Counted from the first letter of the stretch, positions 24,355-34,685 are shown. The stretch: 64,000 bases of DNA from Chitinophagaceae bacterium (GCA_019745155.1 JAIETM010000003.1:248001-312000); one strand, 5' to 3'. Numbers and translations: made by a program. Notes: a model not told the origin generated them from the sequence alone.

Positions 24355-26683
24355 AGTTGGATTGTTTTAAGGGTTTCGAAAAAGCATTCATCTGCATCGC
24401 ATTGGCACGCTGTTGTTTGCCAATCGCCTGCCACCAAGCCAATTGACCAAAGCCAATACACTCATCGTTCGGACTTAATTGCTGATGAAAATGCAATCTT
24501 CGTTTATGTTGTAATTGCTGTATGATCAAGTCTGTCAATAATGCATTTTGAAAAACACCACCACTAAAAGCCAGATCATCAATACTCAACTGATGTGCAG
24601 CTTCCGCAATAGCTTTTGCCAATGAATTAAAAAACTTCCAGGCAATAGCTGCAGGCATTTCTTTTTGTAACCAATCTTCAATCAGCTCTTCCAATAGCTG
24701 TTGCCAATACCATTTACCATCTATCAAAGGCATGCTGTAGTAATCATAGCCTTGCTGATCATATTGTTTCGCTAATGCTTCCAGCTTCATAGCCGCTTCG
24801 CCTTCATAAGTATTCTTCGTGCATACGCCTAACATACAGGAAACCGCATCAACCAATCTACCCATACTGCTGGTTTGCAATAATCCTGGCTGCTGTAATT
24901 GCTGTTGATAATAATGCCACTCCGTTTCCGTAAACAAGGATTTCAACCAATGCTGTTTTACAGGCAAGGCAGCTAATAAACTCAAAGCACTCAAGCGAGG
25001 TTCTTTGCTCATCTTATCACCCATCAACTGAGGAAAATAATCCAACTGTGCAACTCGCTCCATATGACCACGTTCATACACAAATAACTCTCCACCCCAA
25101 ATCTGTTGATCATCACCATAACCTGTGCCATCCCAAATAAAACCAAGTACTGGGTTCGGTTTATGTAATAAATGATTTTCTGCTAATACCGCAGCAAAGT
25201 GTGCTTCATGATGTTGTACCAACACGATAGGCACTTGCGCCTGTTTTGCAATAGTGTTGCCTACTTGTCTAACAGCATAACCTGGATGCGCATCTGCCAA
25301 TACCAATGCAGGTTTAAATTGCAACAGGTTTGCCACCTGCTGATAGGTATGCGCAAAACCATCCTGCGCTTCCAGGCTCGATTGATCGCCCAGAAACTGA
25401 CTTACAAACAATCGATTATTCTTCGTGATGGCAAAAGCGCTTTTCAATTCTGCACCAGTTGCCAAAATTGCTTGGTGTGCATCAAAAGGAACAGGATGAT
25501 AGTTAGGCGCTAATCCACGACTTCTTCTCAACACAATTTTCTGTCCGTGATCTGTGAACTGCAGCACACTATCATCCTGTGGTGCCGTAATCATACGGTC
25601 ATAGCTGATGATCACATCCGCAAAACTCCCCAGCCAGTTTCGGGCTTGTACATCATCATACACAATCGGAGAACCGCTTAGGTTAGCACTAGTGGCTACT
25701 AAGGGTTTACCAAAACCATCTGCTACCAATTGTAACAGTGGTGATGCTGGCAGCATTGCACCAATGGATGGCAGTCCGGGCGCAATGGCTGCTATTGCAA
25801 GGTTGTTTTCAGGGTTCTGTTTTAATCTACACAAGACAATAGGCGCCGCTCTGTCAAGTAGAGCGCTTACTTCATATGATTTCAATTGCACATCGGCCTG
25901 CAGCATATCCATATCTGCATATAACAATGCAAAAGGTTTAGCAGGCCTTTGCTTACGCGTGCGCAGCAGCTGTACAACAGCTTCATTCGTTGCATCGCAG
26001 AGTAACAAATAACCACCTACGCCTTTCAATGCAACAATCTTTCCCATTTTTAACGCATCAACAGTTGCTGCAAGAATAGATGCCTGATCAATACTGGCTT
26101 CATCACCATTAGCATTAAAATAATGAAGCTGAATGGCACAGGCCGGACAAGAATTTGTCTGACTGTGGTAGCGCCTATTGTGCAGACTATGATATTCTTC
26201 ATCACAAGCCATACAAGTATCCAATGCTGCCATGGTAGTAGCAGCACGATCATAAGGAACAGACTGAATAATGGAATAACGCGGACCGCAATTCACACAG
26301 GTTGTAAATGCATATTGATACCTTCTATCACCGGCAGTGCGTAACTCACGCTTACAAGCTGCACATGGCGCGATATCTGGCGTAATCAGTAAATCTGTTG
26401 GTGTATCATGATGGCTCTCCACTATGTAAAAACCATCATGCACTTGCAGATTGGTTGCTTGCATTGCGGCATCTGTAATCAAAGCCAATACAGGCGGATG
26501 TAACACCAATTCATGAAAGAAAGCATGCACCGTATCCTCATCACCAATACAATCGATATGTACGCCATCTGAACCGTTACAGACAGTACCACTTAGGCCC
26601 ATCTGCACAGCCAAACGGTGTACATGCGGACGAAAACCTACGCCCTGCACTTGACCGGTAATATGGATATGATAGGCCTGCAT
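24323..26683 (-). CDS. hypF: Carbamoyltransferase HypF
   Basis: A 786-residue enzyme that turns carbamoyl phosphate and ATP into the carbamoyl-adenylate used by HypE. Domains in order: acylphosphatase (residues about 1-90, GQVQGVGFRPHVHRLA), two zinc-finger pairs (CAACKREL...CVNCGPRYSII and CMACDEEY...CPACAIQL), YrdC-like domain (about 200-380, KGVGGYLLLCDATNE, RKQRPAKPFALL), and a Kae1-like C-terminal domain (VQHHEAHFAAVLAEN, GFIWDGTGYGDD, AFSGGVFQNALL). Length matches the family. It overlaps hypC and lies three bases from hypB. Confidence 0.95.
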   Translation of the reverse strand: MQAYHIHITGQVQGVGFRPHVHRLAVQMGLSGTVCNGSDGVHIDCIGDEDTVHAFFHELVLHPPVLALITDAAMQATNLQVHDGFYIVESHHDTPTDLLITPDIAPCAACKRELRTAGDRRYQYAFTTCVNCGPRYSIIQSVPYDRAATTMAALDTCMACDEEYHSLHNRRYHSQTNSCPACAIQLHYFNANGDEASIDQASILAATVDALKMGKIVALKGVGGYLLLCDATNEAVVQLLRTRKQRPAKPFALLYADMDMLQADVQLKSYEVSALLDRAAPIVLCRLKQNPENNLAIAAIAPGLPSIGAMLPASPLLQLVADGFGKPLVATSANLSGSPIVYDDVQARNWLGSFADVIISYDRMITAPQDDSVLQFTDHGQKIVLRRSRGLAPNYHPVPFDAHQAILATGAELKSAFAITKNNRLFVSQFLGDQSSLEAQDGFAHTYQQVANLLQFKPALVLADAHPGYAVRQVGNTIAKQAQVPIVLVQHHEAHFAAVLAENHLLHKPNPVLGFIWDGTGYGDDQQIWGGELFVYERGHMERVAQLDYFPQLMGDKMSKEPRLSALSLLAALPVKQHWLKSLFTETEWHYYQQQLQQPGLLQTSSMGRLVDAVSCMLGVCTKNTYEGEAAMKLEALAKQYDQQGYDYYSMPLIDGKWYWQQLLEELIEDWLQKEMPAAIAWKFFNSLAKAIAEAAHQLSIDDLAFSGGVFQNALLTDLIIQQLQHKRRLHFHQQLSPNDECIGFGQLAWWQAIGKQQRANAMQMNAFSKPLKQSNYVSGHTWEID

Positions 26684-26686
26684 ACA

Positions 26687-27415
26687 TTATGCGGGTTGTA
26701 ATACTTTGCTCTTTAACCATTCATACCACAGTTGCATACCTTCCCCACTTGTGCAACTCAACTCAATAATTTCCAAGGAAGGATTTACTTGTCGCGCATA
26801 TTGCTTTGCCTTTTCTACATCAAAACGCACATAAGGCAGTAAATCTATTTTGTTGATGATACAAAGCGTGGATGAGTGAAACATATCCGGATACTTCAAT
26901 GGCTTATCCTCTCCTTCTGTAACACTGATCACCACAACACGTTCCTGTTCGCCTAAATCAAACATAGCCGGACAAACCAAGTTGCCTACATTTTCAATGA
27001 ACAAGACAGAATCTGCTTCCAGCTTCATGCCTTGCACTGCATGCAGCACCATGTGCGCATCTAAATGACAACCCTTGCCTGTATTGATCTGTGTTACTTT
27101 GGTACCAGTTGCATGAATACGATCTGCATCATTGGTTGTTTGCTGATCGCCCTCAATCACAGCGAAGCTGAGCTCACCTTTCATATCGGTAAGCGTTCGC
27201 TCTAACAAGCTGGTTTTACCAGAACCTGGCGAACTCACCAGATTTAAAGCCAGAATATTTCTGCCTTCAAAAAAACCTCGGTTACGCTGGGCCAATAGAT
27301 TGTTCTCGTGAAGAATATCCTTCTCCACCTCCACAATTTTTTTACCAGACGCATGATGATGATCATGCCCATGATGATGATGCGATTCAGGACCGCATCC
27401 ACAGGTTGCACACAT
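26687..27415 (-). CDS. hypB: Nickel-inserting GTPase HypB
   Basis: Start taken at the ATG at 27415, giving MCATCGCG, the usual start; a GTG at 27436 would add seven residues. The CxxCGC motif is the high-affinity nickel site seen in other HypB proteins. It is followed by a histidine-rich stretch (HHHHGHDHHH) that probably stores nickel. The GTPase core has Walker A NLVSSPGSGKTSLLE, IEGDQQT, FIENVGNLVCP and the specificity motif NKID. It works with HypA to load nickel into the large subunit. Confidence 0.94.
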   Translation of the reverse strand: MCATCGCGPESHHHHGHDHHHASGKKIVEVEKDILHENNLLAQRNRGFFEGRNILALNLVSSPGSGKTSLLERTLTDMKGELSFAVIEGDQQTTNDADRIHATGTKVTQINTGKGCHLDAHMVLHAVQGMKLEADSVLFIENVGNLVCPAMFDLGEQERVVVISVTEGEDKPLKYPDMFHSSTLCIINKIDLLPYVRFDVEKAKQYARQVNPSLEIIELSCTSGEGMQLWYEWLKSKVLQPA

Positions 27416-27432
27416 AACAGAACATTTAAAAG

Positions 27433-27786
27433 TCACGATGCCGTATCCGGCACCAATAAAGTTTTCACACTTAACTCTCTTCCACTTAGTATATCTACCA
27501 GCTGGCTATTACAGGCCGGGCAGGCGTCATACAATTGTTGCATGGGAAACTCAGTTGCACAATCCAGACATCTTCCTTTGCCTGGAACACGATTCACGTG
27601 GCGTATTGCCTGATGCAACACAGAATCCTTTACACCTTGTTGCCAGGCAAAATCAAAAGAGTCCATTTCCACACCACTGAGCACACCAATATCCAGTTCT
27701 ATCTCATCTACTATAGATGCACCGTTACGATTCGCTTCTTTTGAAGCGATCTGCACAATGCTCATCACAATAGAGAGTTCATGCAT
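27433..27786 (-). CDS. hypA: Nickel chaperone HypA
   Basis: A 117-residue protein beginning MHELSIV, in which His2 is the nickel ligand. The zinc-finger motif is CLDC...CPAC near residues 73-92. The length and order hypA-hypB match typical hyp operons. The stop codon lies 17 bases before the hypB ATG. Confidence 0.93.
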   Translation of the reverse strand: MHELSIVMSIVQIASKEANRNGASIVDEIELDIGVLSGVEMDSFDFAWQQGVKDSVLHQAIRHVNRVPGKGRCLDCATEFPMQQLYDACPACNSQLVDILSGRELSVKTLLVPDTAS

Positions 27787-27788
27787 GG

Positions 27789-27992
27789 TTATACCGTTCT
27801 TTTCTTTCTGCGCTCACGCAGGATCAACACTATTGCAGCAGTCATCACACCTAATGTGATAATAGCATGTTGTGGTTCAGTGAAATAATGAATGATGGTG
27901 TATCCACCATGTTCACCGTGTTCACCATGTCCAGGGTGCGCCATTGCAAACAAAGGCAGGGCGGCTGTTGTAAGGGCAAGCAATCGCTTCAT
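27789..27992 (-). CDS. Small histidine-rich membrane protein at head of hyp operon
   Basis: A 67-residue protein. The N terminus is a signal-like helix (LLALTTAALPLFAMA), followed by HPGHGEHGEHGG, which carries five histidines in a 13-residue stretch. A TIIHYFTEPQHAIITLGVMTAAIVLIL helix and a basic tail (RERRKKRTV) follow. The His-rich segment would face the periplasm, with a single anchor and a cytoplasmic tail. It resembles the N terminus of HupE/UreJ-type nickel proteins in composition but is far shorter. Its place just before hypA suggests nickel binding or delivery (inference). The stop lies two bases from the hypA start. Confidence 0.7.
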   Translation of the reverse strand: MKRLLALTTAALPLFAMAHPGHGEHGEHGGYTIIHYFTEPQHAIITLGVMTAAIVLILRERRKKRTV

Positions 27993-28023
27993 ATGATAGC
28001 TGTTTTAACTATGATTGGAAATT

Positions 28024-28065
28024 CAAAGTAGAAAGATTCTCCAGCGGGAAACATGATAAAAATCA
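28024..28065. promoter_or_regulatory. FNR-like site and leftward hyp promoter
   Basis: TGAT-AAAA-ATCA at 28054-28065 repeats the core of the palindrome at 10453-10470. On the minus strand a CTACTTTG sequence (28031-28024) resembles the -7 box. Its end lies 35.5 bases from the site centre, the same spacing as at the Crp-type site at 62160-62175. The site is 83 bases upstream of the small-subunit start on the other strand and could serve both operons. Confidence 0.55.
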
Positions 28066-28147
28066 CTTTGAAAAATGATAATGCTCATGTAGCAGGGTAT
28101 GAGAGATGTCTACTTTAGATTACCCTTTTACCCTTAAATCAACCAAC

Positions 28148-29278
28148 ATGTCTAACGAGATTGCCACTCGCAAGCCACCTACTTACTATGAAGAGGTGCA
28201 AAACAAAGGTTATAGCCGCCGCGATTTTCTGCAGTTTGCCAGTATGATGGCTGCGTTCATCGGTCTGGAAAGCAATGCTATTGGTCAGGTAGCTAAAGCC
28301 ATGGAAACCAAGCCCCGCGTGCCTGTTATCTGGTTGCATTTTCAGGAATGCACCTGTTGCAGTGAGAGCTTTATCCGCTCTTCTCACCCCATCGTTGCAG
28401 ATATATTATTAGATAAAATCTCTCTCGATTATACAGAGACACTAATGGCTGCATCTGGTTTTCAAGCAGAAGAAGCCATGCACAATACCATGAAGAAATA
28501 CAAAGGAGAATACATTCTTTGTGTGGAAGGCAGTGTACCTACTAAAGCAGATGGTGTCTATTGCATGATTGGTGGTAAAACATCTTTACAGATTCTGGAA
28601 GAAGCTGCTGAGAATGCCAAAGCAGTAATTGCTTGGGGTAGTTGCGCCAGCAATGGTTGCGTACAAGCTGCCAAGCCAAACCCTACTTCAGCTACACCGA
28701 TACATAAATTAGTGAAGGGCAAACCCGTGATCAAAGTGCCTGGTTGTCCGCCAATTGGCGAAGTAATGGCTGGTGTGATTGTGCACCTCATCACCTTCGA
28801 TCGTATTCCTGAGCTGGATTCACTTGGCCGACCAAAAGCCTTCTATAGCAAGCGTGTACACGATACTTGTTATCGCCGTCCGTTCTATGATGCAGGTCTG
28901 TATGTAGAAAGCTTTGATGATGAGAATGCGAAAAAGGGTTACTGCTTGTACAAAGTGGGTTGTAAAGGACCATCTACCTATAACGCCTGCGGCGTGATGA
29001 AGTGGAACAACGGCACCAGCTTCCCTATTCAGTCGGGCCACGGCTGTATTGGCTGCAGTGAAGAAAACTATTGGGATAATGGTCGCCTCTACGACCGCGC
29101 ATCTTCTTTTGCAGGTTTTGGTATTGAAGCCAATGCAGACACATTTGGTAAAGTAGCACTGGGTGTTACTGCTGCTGCAATGGCAGGCCATGCAGTGATG
29201 ACCAATGTGCGCAAGAAGAAATTGATTCGCACCCTTGAAGACGAGGGTAAGCAAAGTGAACAAGAACTCAAATCCTGA
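28148..29278 (+). CDS. hyaA: NiFe-hydrogenase small subunit, oxygen-tolerant type
   Basis: Start at the ATG at 28148, which aligns with the N terminus of E. coli HyaA; an upstream ATG at 28106 would add 14 residues. The Tat signal is [10 protein letters not shown]. Proximal-cluster ligands appear as C68-T-C70-C71 and in GSC166-ASNGC171. The extra cysteines (middle of CTCC, and the one five residues after the GSC cysteine) are those of group 1d enzymes with a [4Fe-3S] cluster. Medial and distal ligands lie in [33 protein letters not shown] and GHGCIGCSE. The C-terminal helix anchors it to the membrane. Periplasmic H2 oxidation is its likely role. Confidence 0.95.
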   Translation: MSNEIATRKPPTYYEEVQNKGYSRRDFLQFASMMAAFIGLESNAIGQVAKAMETKPRVPVIWLHFQECTCCSESFIRSSHPIVADILLDKISLDYTETLMAASGFQAEEAMHNTMKKYKGEYILCVEGSVPTKADGVYCMIGGKTSLQILEEAAENAKAVIAWGSCASNGCVQAAKPNPTSATPIHKLVKGKPVIKVPGCPPIGEVMAGVIVHLITFDRIPELDSLGRPKAFYSKRVHDTCYRRPFYDAGLYVESFDDENAKKGYCLYKVGCKGPSTYNACGVMKWNNGTSFPIQSGHGCIGCSEENYWDNGRLYDRASSFAGFGIEANADTFGKVALGVTAAAMAGHAVMTNVRKKKLIRTLEDEGKQSEQELKS

Positions 29279-29300
29279 TTAACCCTTCATTCACAGCCAT

Positions 29301-31025
29301 ATGAGTAAAAGAATTGTAGTAGATCCCATTACGAGGATTGAAGGCCATTTGCGCGTAGAAGCAGATATCGAAAATGGTAAGATCAAAGATGCCTATAGCA
29401 GCGGTACCATGGTACGCCTGCTGGAAGAAATATTGCGTGGCCGCGATCCCAGAGACGCCTGGGCTTTTGTAGGCCGTGTGTGCGGCGTGTGTACGTCTAT
29501 CCACTCGCTCGTTTCAGTGAGAACAGTAGAAGATGCTTTGGGCATTAAAGTACCACCTAATGCAGAGCTAGTACGTAATATTATGTATTGTGCATTGTAC
29601 ATGCACGATCACGTAGTGCACTTCTATCACCTGCACGCCATGGACTGGGTAGATGTGGTGAATGCACTAAAAGCAGATCCGAAAAAAACATCTGAGCTGG
29701 CACAAAGTATTTCCAAATGGCCTAAAAGCTCTGTTGGTTATTTCTCTGATGTACAAAACCGCGTTAAGAAATTTGTTGAGAGCGGACAGCTCGGCATTTT
29801 CGCAAATGGTTATTGGGGGCACCCAGCGTATAAACTTATTGCAGAAGTAAACTTGCTTGCTTTAGCACACTATCTGGAAGCCTTAGAGTGGCAGAAGGAA
29901 ATTGTGAAAGTGCATGCCATCTTCGGTGGTAAGAACCCCCACCCTAATTACTTGGTAGGTGGTATGGCTTGCGCGATTGGTATCGATGATGTAAGTGGTA
30001 TCAATGCAGAAAGACTGGCTTATGTGCAACACCTGATGGAAGAAGGTCAGCGCTTTATTGAGCAAGTCTATATTCCAGATTTGATGGCCATTGCTTCATT
30101 CTATAAAGATTGGGGTGCCATTGGTGGTGGCTTAGGTAATTATTTGGCCTATGGCGATTTGCCTTGGAATGGATTTGGCGATACGGCTTCATATAAGTTT
30201 CCTTCAGGTGCCATTCTGAATAAAGACATCAGCAAAGTGCATGATGTAGATCTGCGCAAAGAAGATGAGATTCAGGAATTCATCAATCACTCTTGGTATT
30301 CTTACAAAGGTGGCGATAATGTTGGCTTGCACCCATGGAAGGGCGAAAGTGTCATCAACTACACCGGACCAAAACCACCATTTGAACACTTAGATACCAC
30401 ACAGAAATATAGCTACCTGAAAACACCGCGTTGGAAAGGTCATGCGATGGAAGTTGGTCCGCTCGCACGCGTGCTGATTGGTTATGCAAGAGGTAGAGAA
30501 GAGTTCAAAGAAGTAGTTGACAAAGCTTTGACTGATTTGAATGTACCTGTTACAGCCTTGTTCAGCACATTGGGTAGAACAGCAGCGCGTGGTTTAGAAT
30601 GTCAGCTAGCAGCGAGATGGGGTATGGATTTCTTCAATCAACTGATCACCAATATCAAAAATGGTGATACCAGAATGGCTGATACCAGCAAGTTCGATCC
30701 ATCTACTTGGCCTAAGCAAGCCATTGGTGTTGGTTATGGTGAAGCGCCTCGTGGAGCACTCGCACACTGGATCAATATCGAGGATACGAAGATTGCAAAC
30801 TATCAATTAGTGGTTCCTACTACCTGGAATGCATCACCAAGAGATGGTAAGGGTCAGATGTCGGCTTATGAATCATCCCTGATTGACACTCCGGTTGCAG
30901 ATGAAAAACTGCCGCTGGAAATTATCAGAACCATTCACAGCTTCGATCCATGTATGGCCTGCAGCGTACACCTCTATGATGAACATGGTACAACTGTAAG
31001 CCGCATTCAGGTATTGGGCGATTAA
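29301..31025 (+). CDS. hyaB: NiFe-hydrogenase large subunit
   Basis: The catalytic subunit, 574 residues. Active-site cysteines are C61-G-V-C64 in RVCGVCT and C551-M-A-C554 in DPCMACSVH. RIEGHLRVE marks the N-terminal conserved region. After His557 a 17-residue tail (LYDEHG...VLGD) is expected to be removed by the maturation protease once nickel is in place. It has no signal peptide, so it should be exported by the Tat pathway together with the small subunit. It starts 22 bases after the small-subunit stop. Confidence 0.96.
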   Translation: MSKRIVVDPITRIEGHLRVEADIENGKIKDAYSSGTMVRLLEEILRGRDPRDAWAFVGRVCGVCTSIHSLVSVRTVEDALGIKVPPNAELVRNIMYCALYMHDHVVHFYHLHAMDWVDVVNALKADPKKTSELAQSISKWPKSSVGYFSDVQNRVKKFVESGQLGIFANGYWGHPAYKLIAEVNLLALAHYLEALEWQKEIVKVHAIFGGKNPHPNYLVGGMACAIGIDDVSGINAERLAYVQHLMEEGQRFIEQVYIPDLMAIASFYKDWGAIGGGLGNYLAYGDLPWNGFGDTASYKFPSGAILNKDISKVHDVDLRKEDEIQEFINHSWYSYKGGDNVGLHPWKGESVINYTGPKPPFEHLDTTQKYSYLKTPRWKGHAMEVGPLARVLIGYARGREEFKEVVDKALTDLNVPVTALFSTLGRTAARGLECQLAARWGMDFFNQLITNIKNGDTRMADTSKFDPSTWPKQAIGVGYGEAPRGALAHWINIEDTKIANYQLVVPTTWNASPRDGKGQMSAYESSLIDTPVADEKLPLEIIRTIHSFDPCMACSVHLYDEHGTTVSRIQVLGD

Positions 31026-31037
31026 TTCACACGAAAC

Positions 31038-31781
31038 ATGCTAAACATGAAAACGAAATATTTACATGTGCACCGCCTGCGTCGTGTGTATGTATGGGAA
31101 TTACCCGTACGCTATTACCATTGGCTGAATGCAGGCGCCATCATTGTACTCATCGTTACAGGTTTCTTTATTGGCGATCCACTGGCTTTACAAAGCAAAG
31201 AAGAAGCAGCCAATCGTTTTGTGATGGGCTGGGTACGTGCGATTCACTTTTTTGCAGCCTATATCTTTTTCTTCAATTTCTTATTCCGCTTGTATTGGGG
31301 TTTTGTAGGTAATAAATATGCCAACTGGAAACAGTTCATTCCTACATCGAAGAAATTCTTCAAAGAAATGTGGACTGTCTTCAAAATCGATATCCTCATG
31401 ATGCGTGGCAAAGAGCATATCAGTATTGGCCACAACGCCATGGCAGGATTTATTTACTTCCTCACTTTCTGGGCTTTTCTCATTCAATGCTTAACTGGTT
31501 TTGGTTTATATGCTTCCATGGGTACATGGTGGTTACCAAAATTATTTGCATGGGTACCCGCTATGTTTGGTGGTGATATCATGACCAGACAGGTTCACCA
31601 TTGGGCCATGTGGTTCTTCATTTTGTTTGCGGTGATTCATGTTTACCTCGTTTTCTACCATGATTATGTTGAAGGCAGAGGTGAAATCAGCAGCATGGGT
31701 GGTGGCTGGAAATTCATTGAAGAAGAAGTGTTCGAGAATGAGGAGCATCATACACCAAACGTTGTAGAAAAGAAATCATGA
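31038..31781 (+). CDS. hyaC: Hydrogenase cytochrome b subunit
   Basis: A 247-residue, four-helix b-type cytochrome that links the hydrogenase to the quinone pool. Haem-ligand histidines are likely in VRYYHWLNAG, AIHFFAAYIFFFNFLFRLYWGF, the third helix, and VHHWAMWFFILFAVIHVYLVFYHDY. The order small-large-cytochrome b fits membrane-bound uptake hydrogenases. Its stop overlaps the protease ATG by four bases. Confidence 0.94.
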   Translation: MLNMKTKYLHVHRLRRVYVWELPVRYYHWLNAGAIIVLIVTGFFIGDPLALQSKEEAANRFVMGWVRAIHFFAAYIFFFNFLFRLYWGFVGNKYANWKQFIPTSKKFFKEMWTVFKIDILMMRGKEHISIGHNAMAGFIYFLTFWAFLIQCLTGFGLYASMGTWWLPKLFAWVPAMFGGDIMTRQVHHWAMWFFILFAVIHVYLVFYHDYVEGRGEISSMGGGWKFIEEEVFENEEHHTPNVVEKKS

Positions 31782-32284
31782 TGGAAACACGCAATCCGCA
31801 TATACTGATCATGGGAATCGGGAATTACCTGATGGGCGATGAAGGCGTTGGCGTGCAAGCTGCAAGACATCTTCAACAGATGGAACTACCTGTGGATGTA
31901 GAAGTGTTAGACGGCGGCACTGGAGGCTTTCACTTACTGGAATACTTTGAGTCTTACGAGACAGTCATACTCATTGACGCCACACTAGATGAACGTACAC
32001 CCGGCACCATTCGCTTAATTGAGCCAAAGTTTGCTTCAGATTTTCCGCGCGCCATGAGCACGCATGATATTGGCTTGCGCGATATGGTGAATGCACTGCA
32101 GTTGCTGGGCAAGATGCCACACATACATCTATTTGTTGTGAGCATTGAAACCATTCAGCAGCAGGGTATCACACTCACACCAGAGATTGAAAGAGTGATG
32201 CCATTATTGTTACAGCAAATACTGCGCTTAACACATAAACTTCAATACAAAGAAACGGTAGACGAAATCGCTACCGCTACATAA
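31778..32284 (+). CDS. hyaD: Hydrogenase maturation protease
   Basis: A 168-residue endopeptidase of the HyaD/HybD/HoxM family. Motifs include MGIGNYLMGDEGVGV (with the nickel-ligand Glu/Asp), DGGTGGFHLLEYF, VILIDATLDE, and a histidine in STHDIGLRDMV. It trims the C-terminal tail of the large subunit. It ends the rightward hya operon and is followed by an intrinsic terminator. Confidence 0.93.
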   Translation: MMETRNPHILIMGIGNYLMGDEGVGVQAARHLQQMELPVDVEVLDGGTGGFHLLEYFESYETVILIDATLDERTPGTIRLIEPKFASDFPRAMSTHDIGLRDMVNALQLLGKMPHIHLFVVSIETIQQQGITLTPEIERVMPLLLQQILRLTHKLQYKETVDEIATAT

Positions 32285-32323
32285 ACTTCCTCTTCCATTA
32301 CTTCATAGCAGAACAAAGAAGAG

Positions 32324-32352
32324 AAAACCCCGTTGTCTAGCGGGGTTCTTTA
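32324..32352. terminator. Bidirectional terminator between hya operon and recQ
   Basis: The stem AACCCCG (32326-32332) and CGGGGTT (32341-32347) closes an eight-base loop. A and T runs flank it (AAGAGAAAA and CTTTATTT), so it can serve both convergent transcripts. Confidence 0.85.
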
Positions 32353-32353
32353 T

Positions 32354-34654
32354 TTAGTTGCCATATACACTTAGGAACTTAATACGCATGATCTTCAGCT
32401 GCTCCCAGGTAAAATCAAACTCACTTAATTCCTGTTGGGCTATTTGCAGAGAAGAGGTTTCGCAACTCTTGAAGTATTCAATGATCTCTTCCTGATCATT
32501 ATCATCCAACCATTCTTCAATGGCATAGTCTAGATTGAGCCTAGTACCACTTGCAGCAATGGTTTCCATTTCTTCCAACAGCTCGTCCAAACGAAGACTC
32601 TTGTTCTTGGCAATGGTTTCTAATGGAATCTTTTTATCAACGTTTTGAATGATGTAGATTTTGTTATTGCTTTTATTAGCCACACTCTTCATCACAAAAT
32701 CATCCGGCTTCACAATATCATTCTCTTCTACATATTTAGCAACCAACTCCACAAAAGGCTTACCATACTTCAATGCTTTACCCTTACTCACGCCTTGGCA
32801 TTTTTCCAATTCAGCCATTGTAGTTGGATAGAGCGTTGCCATATCCTGTAGAGAAGTTTCTAAGAAGATGACAAATGGTGGCAGACTCTTACGCTTGGCT
32901 TCTTTCTGGCGCAGTTCTTTCAGCATCTCGAAGAGTGCATTATCTGCAGCAGCACCAGGTTGCGTAGCATTCTCTGTTTCATCATCATCTTCATTCGCAT
33001 CTTCAAATAAATTGTTCAATACGATCTTGAAAGATGCCGGCTTCTTCATGAACTGAGTGCCTTTATCAGTCAGCTTGAGCAAGCCATATTCCTCAATATC
33101 TTTTCTGATCAGGTTTTCCAGCAGCATCTGTCTAACCAGACTATTCCAGAAATGACTCTCTTGTTCTTTACCAATGCCAAACTCTGGCAAACCTTCGTGA
33201 CGGAACATGGTAATCTGCGGTGTATTCTTACCCATCACCACATTGATCACATACTCAGTAGTAAATCTTTCATCTAAAGCCTTCACCACTTTCAGTACTT
33301 TCACTACTTCTTGCTTGGCTTCTATCTTTTCTTTGGGATGTTTACAGTTATCGCAATTGCCGCAATTCTGCACGTTCCAGTCTTCACCGAAATAATGCAA
33401 CAGTATTTTTCTTCTACAAACACTGCTCTCTGCGTAAGCCACTGTTTCATTAATCAGCTGTGCACCCACTTCTCGTTCACTCAATGGCTTATCGCGCATT
33501 AAATGCTCCAGCTTGGCTACATCTTTATGCGAGTAGTACAGAATACAATTACCCTCTAATCCATCACGTCCGGCACGACCCGTTTCCTGATAATAATTCT
33601 CTATCGACTTGGGAATATTATAGTGAATCACAAATCGGATGTCCGGTTTATCAATACCCATACCGAATGCGATAGTGGCGACAATCACCTGTACATCTTC
33701 ATTCAGAAATTGATCTTGTCTTTCTGCACGCAGCTTTTGATCTAAACCAGCATGGTAAGCAACAGCTTTGATATTATTTGCCACCAACACTTCTGCCAGT
33801 TCTTCTGTAGTCTTTCTGTTGAGTGTATAGATGATACCACTCTTGCCTTTGTGCTGGCTGATATACTTCACAATATTCTTAACCGTTTGATCTTTCTTGA
33901 TCTTAGGCTGAATCTCATAATAGAGATTGGTACGGTTAAAAGAAGAAATGAAAATATTGGGATTACGCAAATCCAGATTCTTCACAATATCGCTCTGCAC
34001 TTTCGGCGTAGCAGTTGCAGTTAAAGCAATCACCGGAATATCCGGATTGATGGTGTCCATCATTTCGCGCAAGCGGCGGTATTCAGGTCTGAAATCATGG
34101 CCCCACTCTGAGATACAGTGTGCTTCATCCACTGCAAAGAAAGAAATGGTGAGGTCTGCAAACAGTTCTAAGTTTTCCTGCTTGGTTAATGTTTCTGGTG
34201 CTACGTATAACAATTTGGTTGTGCCACTAATCAGGTCTTCCTTCACAGTTTTAATCTGGCTCTTTGTAAGGGATGAGTTCAGGAAGTGGGCCACATCATC
34301 TTTTTCGGAATAGCTGCGTACCAGATCTACCTGGTTTTTCATCAGGGCTATCAGGGGCGATACAATGATCGCACAGCCTGGCATCAGCATGGCTGGTAGC
34401 TGGTAGCAAAGGCTTTTGCCGCCACCAGTGGGCATGATCACGAATGTATCCTGACCTGAAAGCAAGCTTTGAATGGCTTCTTCCTGTCTGCCTTTAAATT
34501 CAGAAAACCCGAAATATTCCTGTAAACCAGCATAAATATCATATTCCACAGTGCTCTTAGGCAAGGCTGCACGCACAACTTTTGTCGTTCTTGCTGTTCT
34601 TACTGTGGTTGTTTTGGGTTTTTTCGTTGTCGCCTTCTTCGTCGTCGTTGTCAT
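32354..34654 (-). CDS. recQ: ATP-dependent DNA helicase RecQ
   Basis: Start at the ATG at 34654. About 766 residues, longer than E. coli RecQ. A Lys/Thr-rich N-terminal tail ([17 protein letters not shown]) precedes the helicase core: Walker [18 protein letters not shown]-type box [23 protein letters not shown], and motif [12 protein letters not shown]. The zinc site is [14 protein letters not shown]...CGNCDNC. The RQC winged-helix domain is next, then an HRDC domain near residues 585-650 ([30 protein letters not shown]). A further C-terminal region with helical repeats follows. It unwinds DNA in recombination and repair. Confidence 0.95.
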   Translation of the reverse strand: MTTTTKKATTKKPKTTTVRTARTTKVVRAALPKSTVEYDIYAGLQEYFGFSEFKGRQEEAIQSLLSGQDTFVIMPTGGGKSLCYQLPAMLMPGCAIIVSPLIALMKNQVDLVRSYSEKDDVAHFLNSSLTKSQIKTVKEDLISGTTKLLYVAPETLTKQENLELFADLTISFFAVDEAHCISEWGHDFRPEYRRLREMMDTINPDIPVIALTATATPKVQSDIVKNLDLRNPNIFISSFNRTNLYYEIQPKIKKDQTVKNIVKYISQHKGKSGIIYTLNRKTTEELAEVLVANNIKAVAYHAGLDQKLRAERQDQFLNEDVQVIVATIAFGMGIDKPDIRFVIHYNIPKSIENYYQETGRAGRDGLEGNCILYYSHKDVAKLEHLMRDKPLSEREVGAQLINETVAYAESSVCRRKILLHYFGEDWNVQNCGNCDNCKHPKEKIEAKQEVVKVLKVVKALDERFTTEYVINVVMGKNTPQITMFRHEGLPEFGIGKEQESHFWNSLVRQMLLENLIRKDIEEYGLLKLTDKGTQFMKKPASFKIVLNNLFEDANEDDDETENATQPGAAADNALFEMLKELRQKEAKRKSLPPFVIFLETSLQDMATLYPTTMAELEKCQGVSKGKALKYGKPFVELVAKYVEENDIVKPDDFVMKSVANKSNNKIYIIQNVDKKIPLETIAKNKSLRLDELLEEMETIAASGTRLNLDYAIEEWLDDNDQEEIIEYFKSCETSSLQIAQQELSEFDFTWEQLKIMRIKFLSVYGN

Positions 34655-34685
34655 CAATCAAATCAGTTTCGCCTCTACGGGGGTC

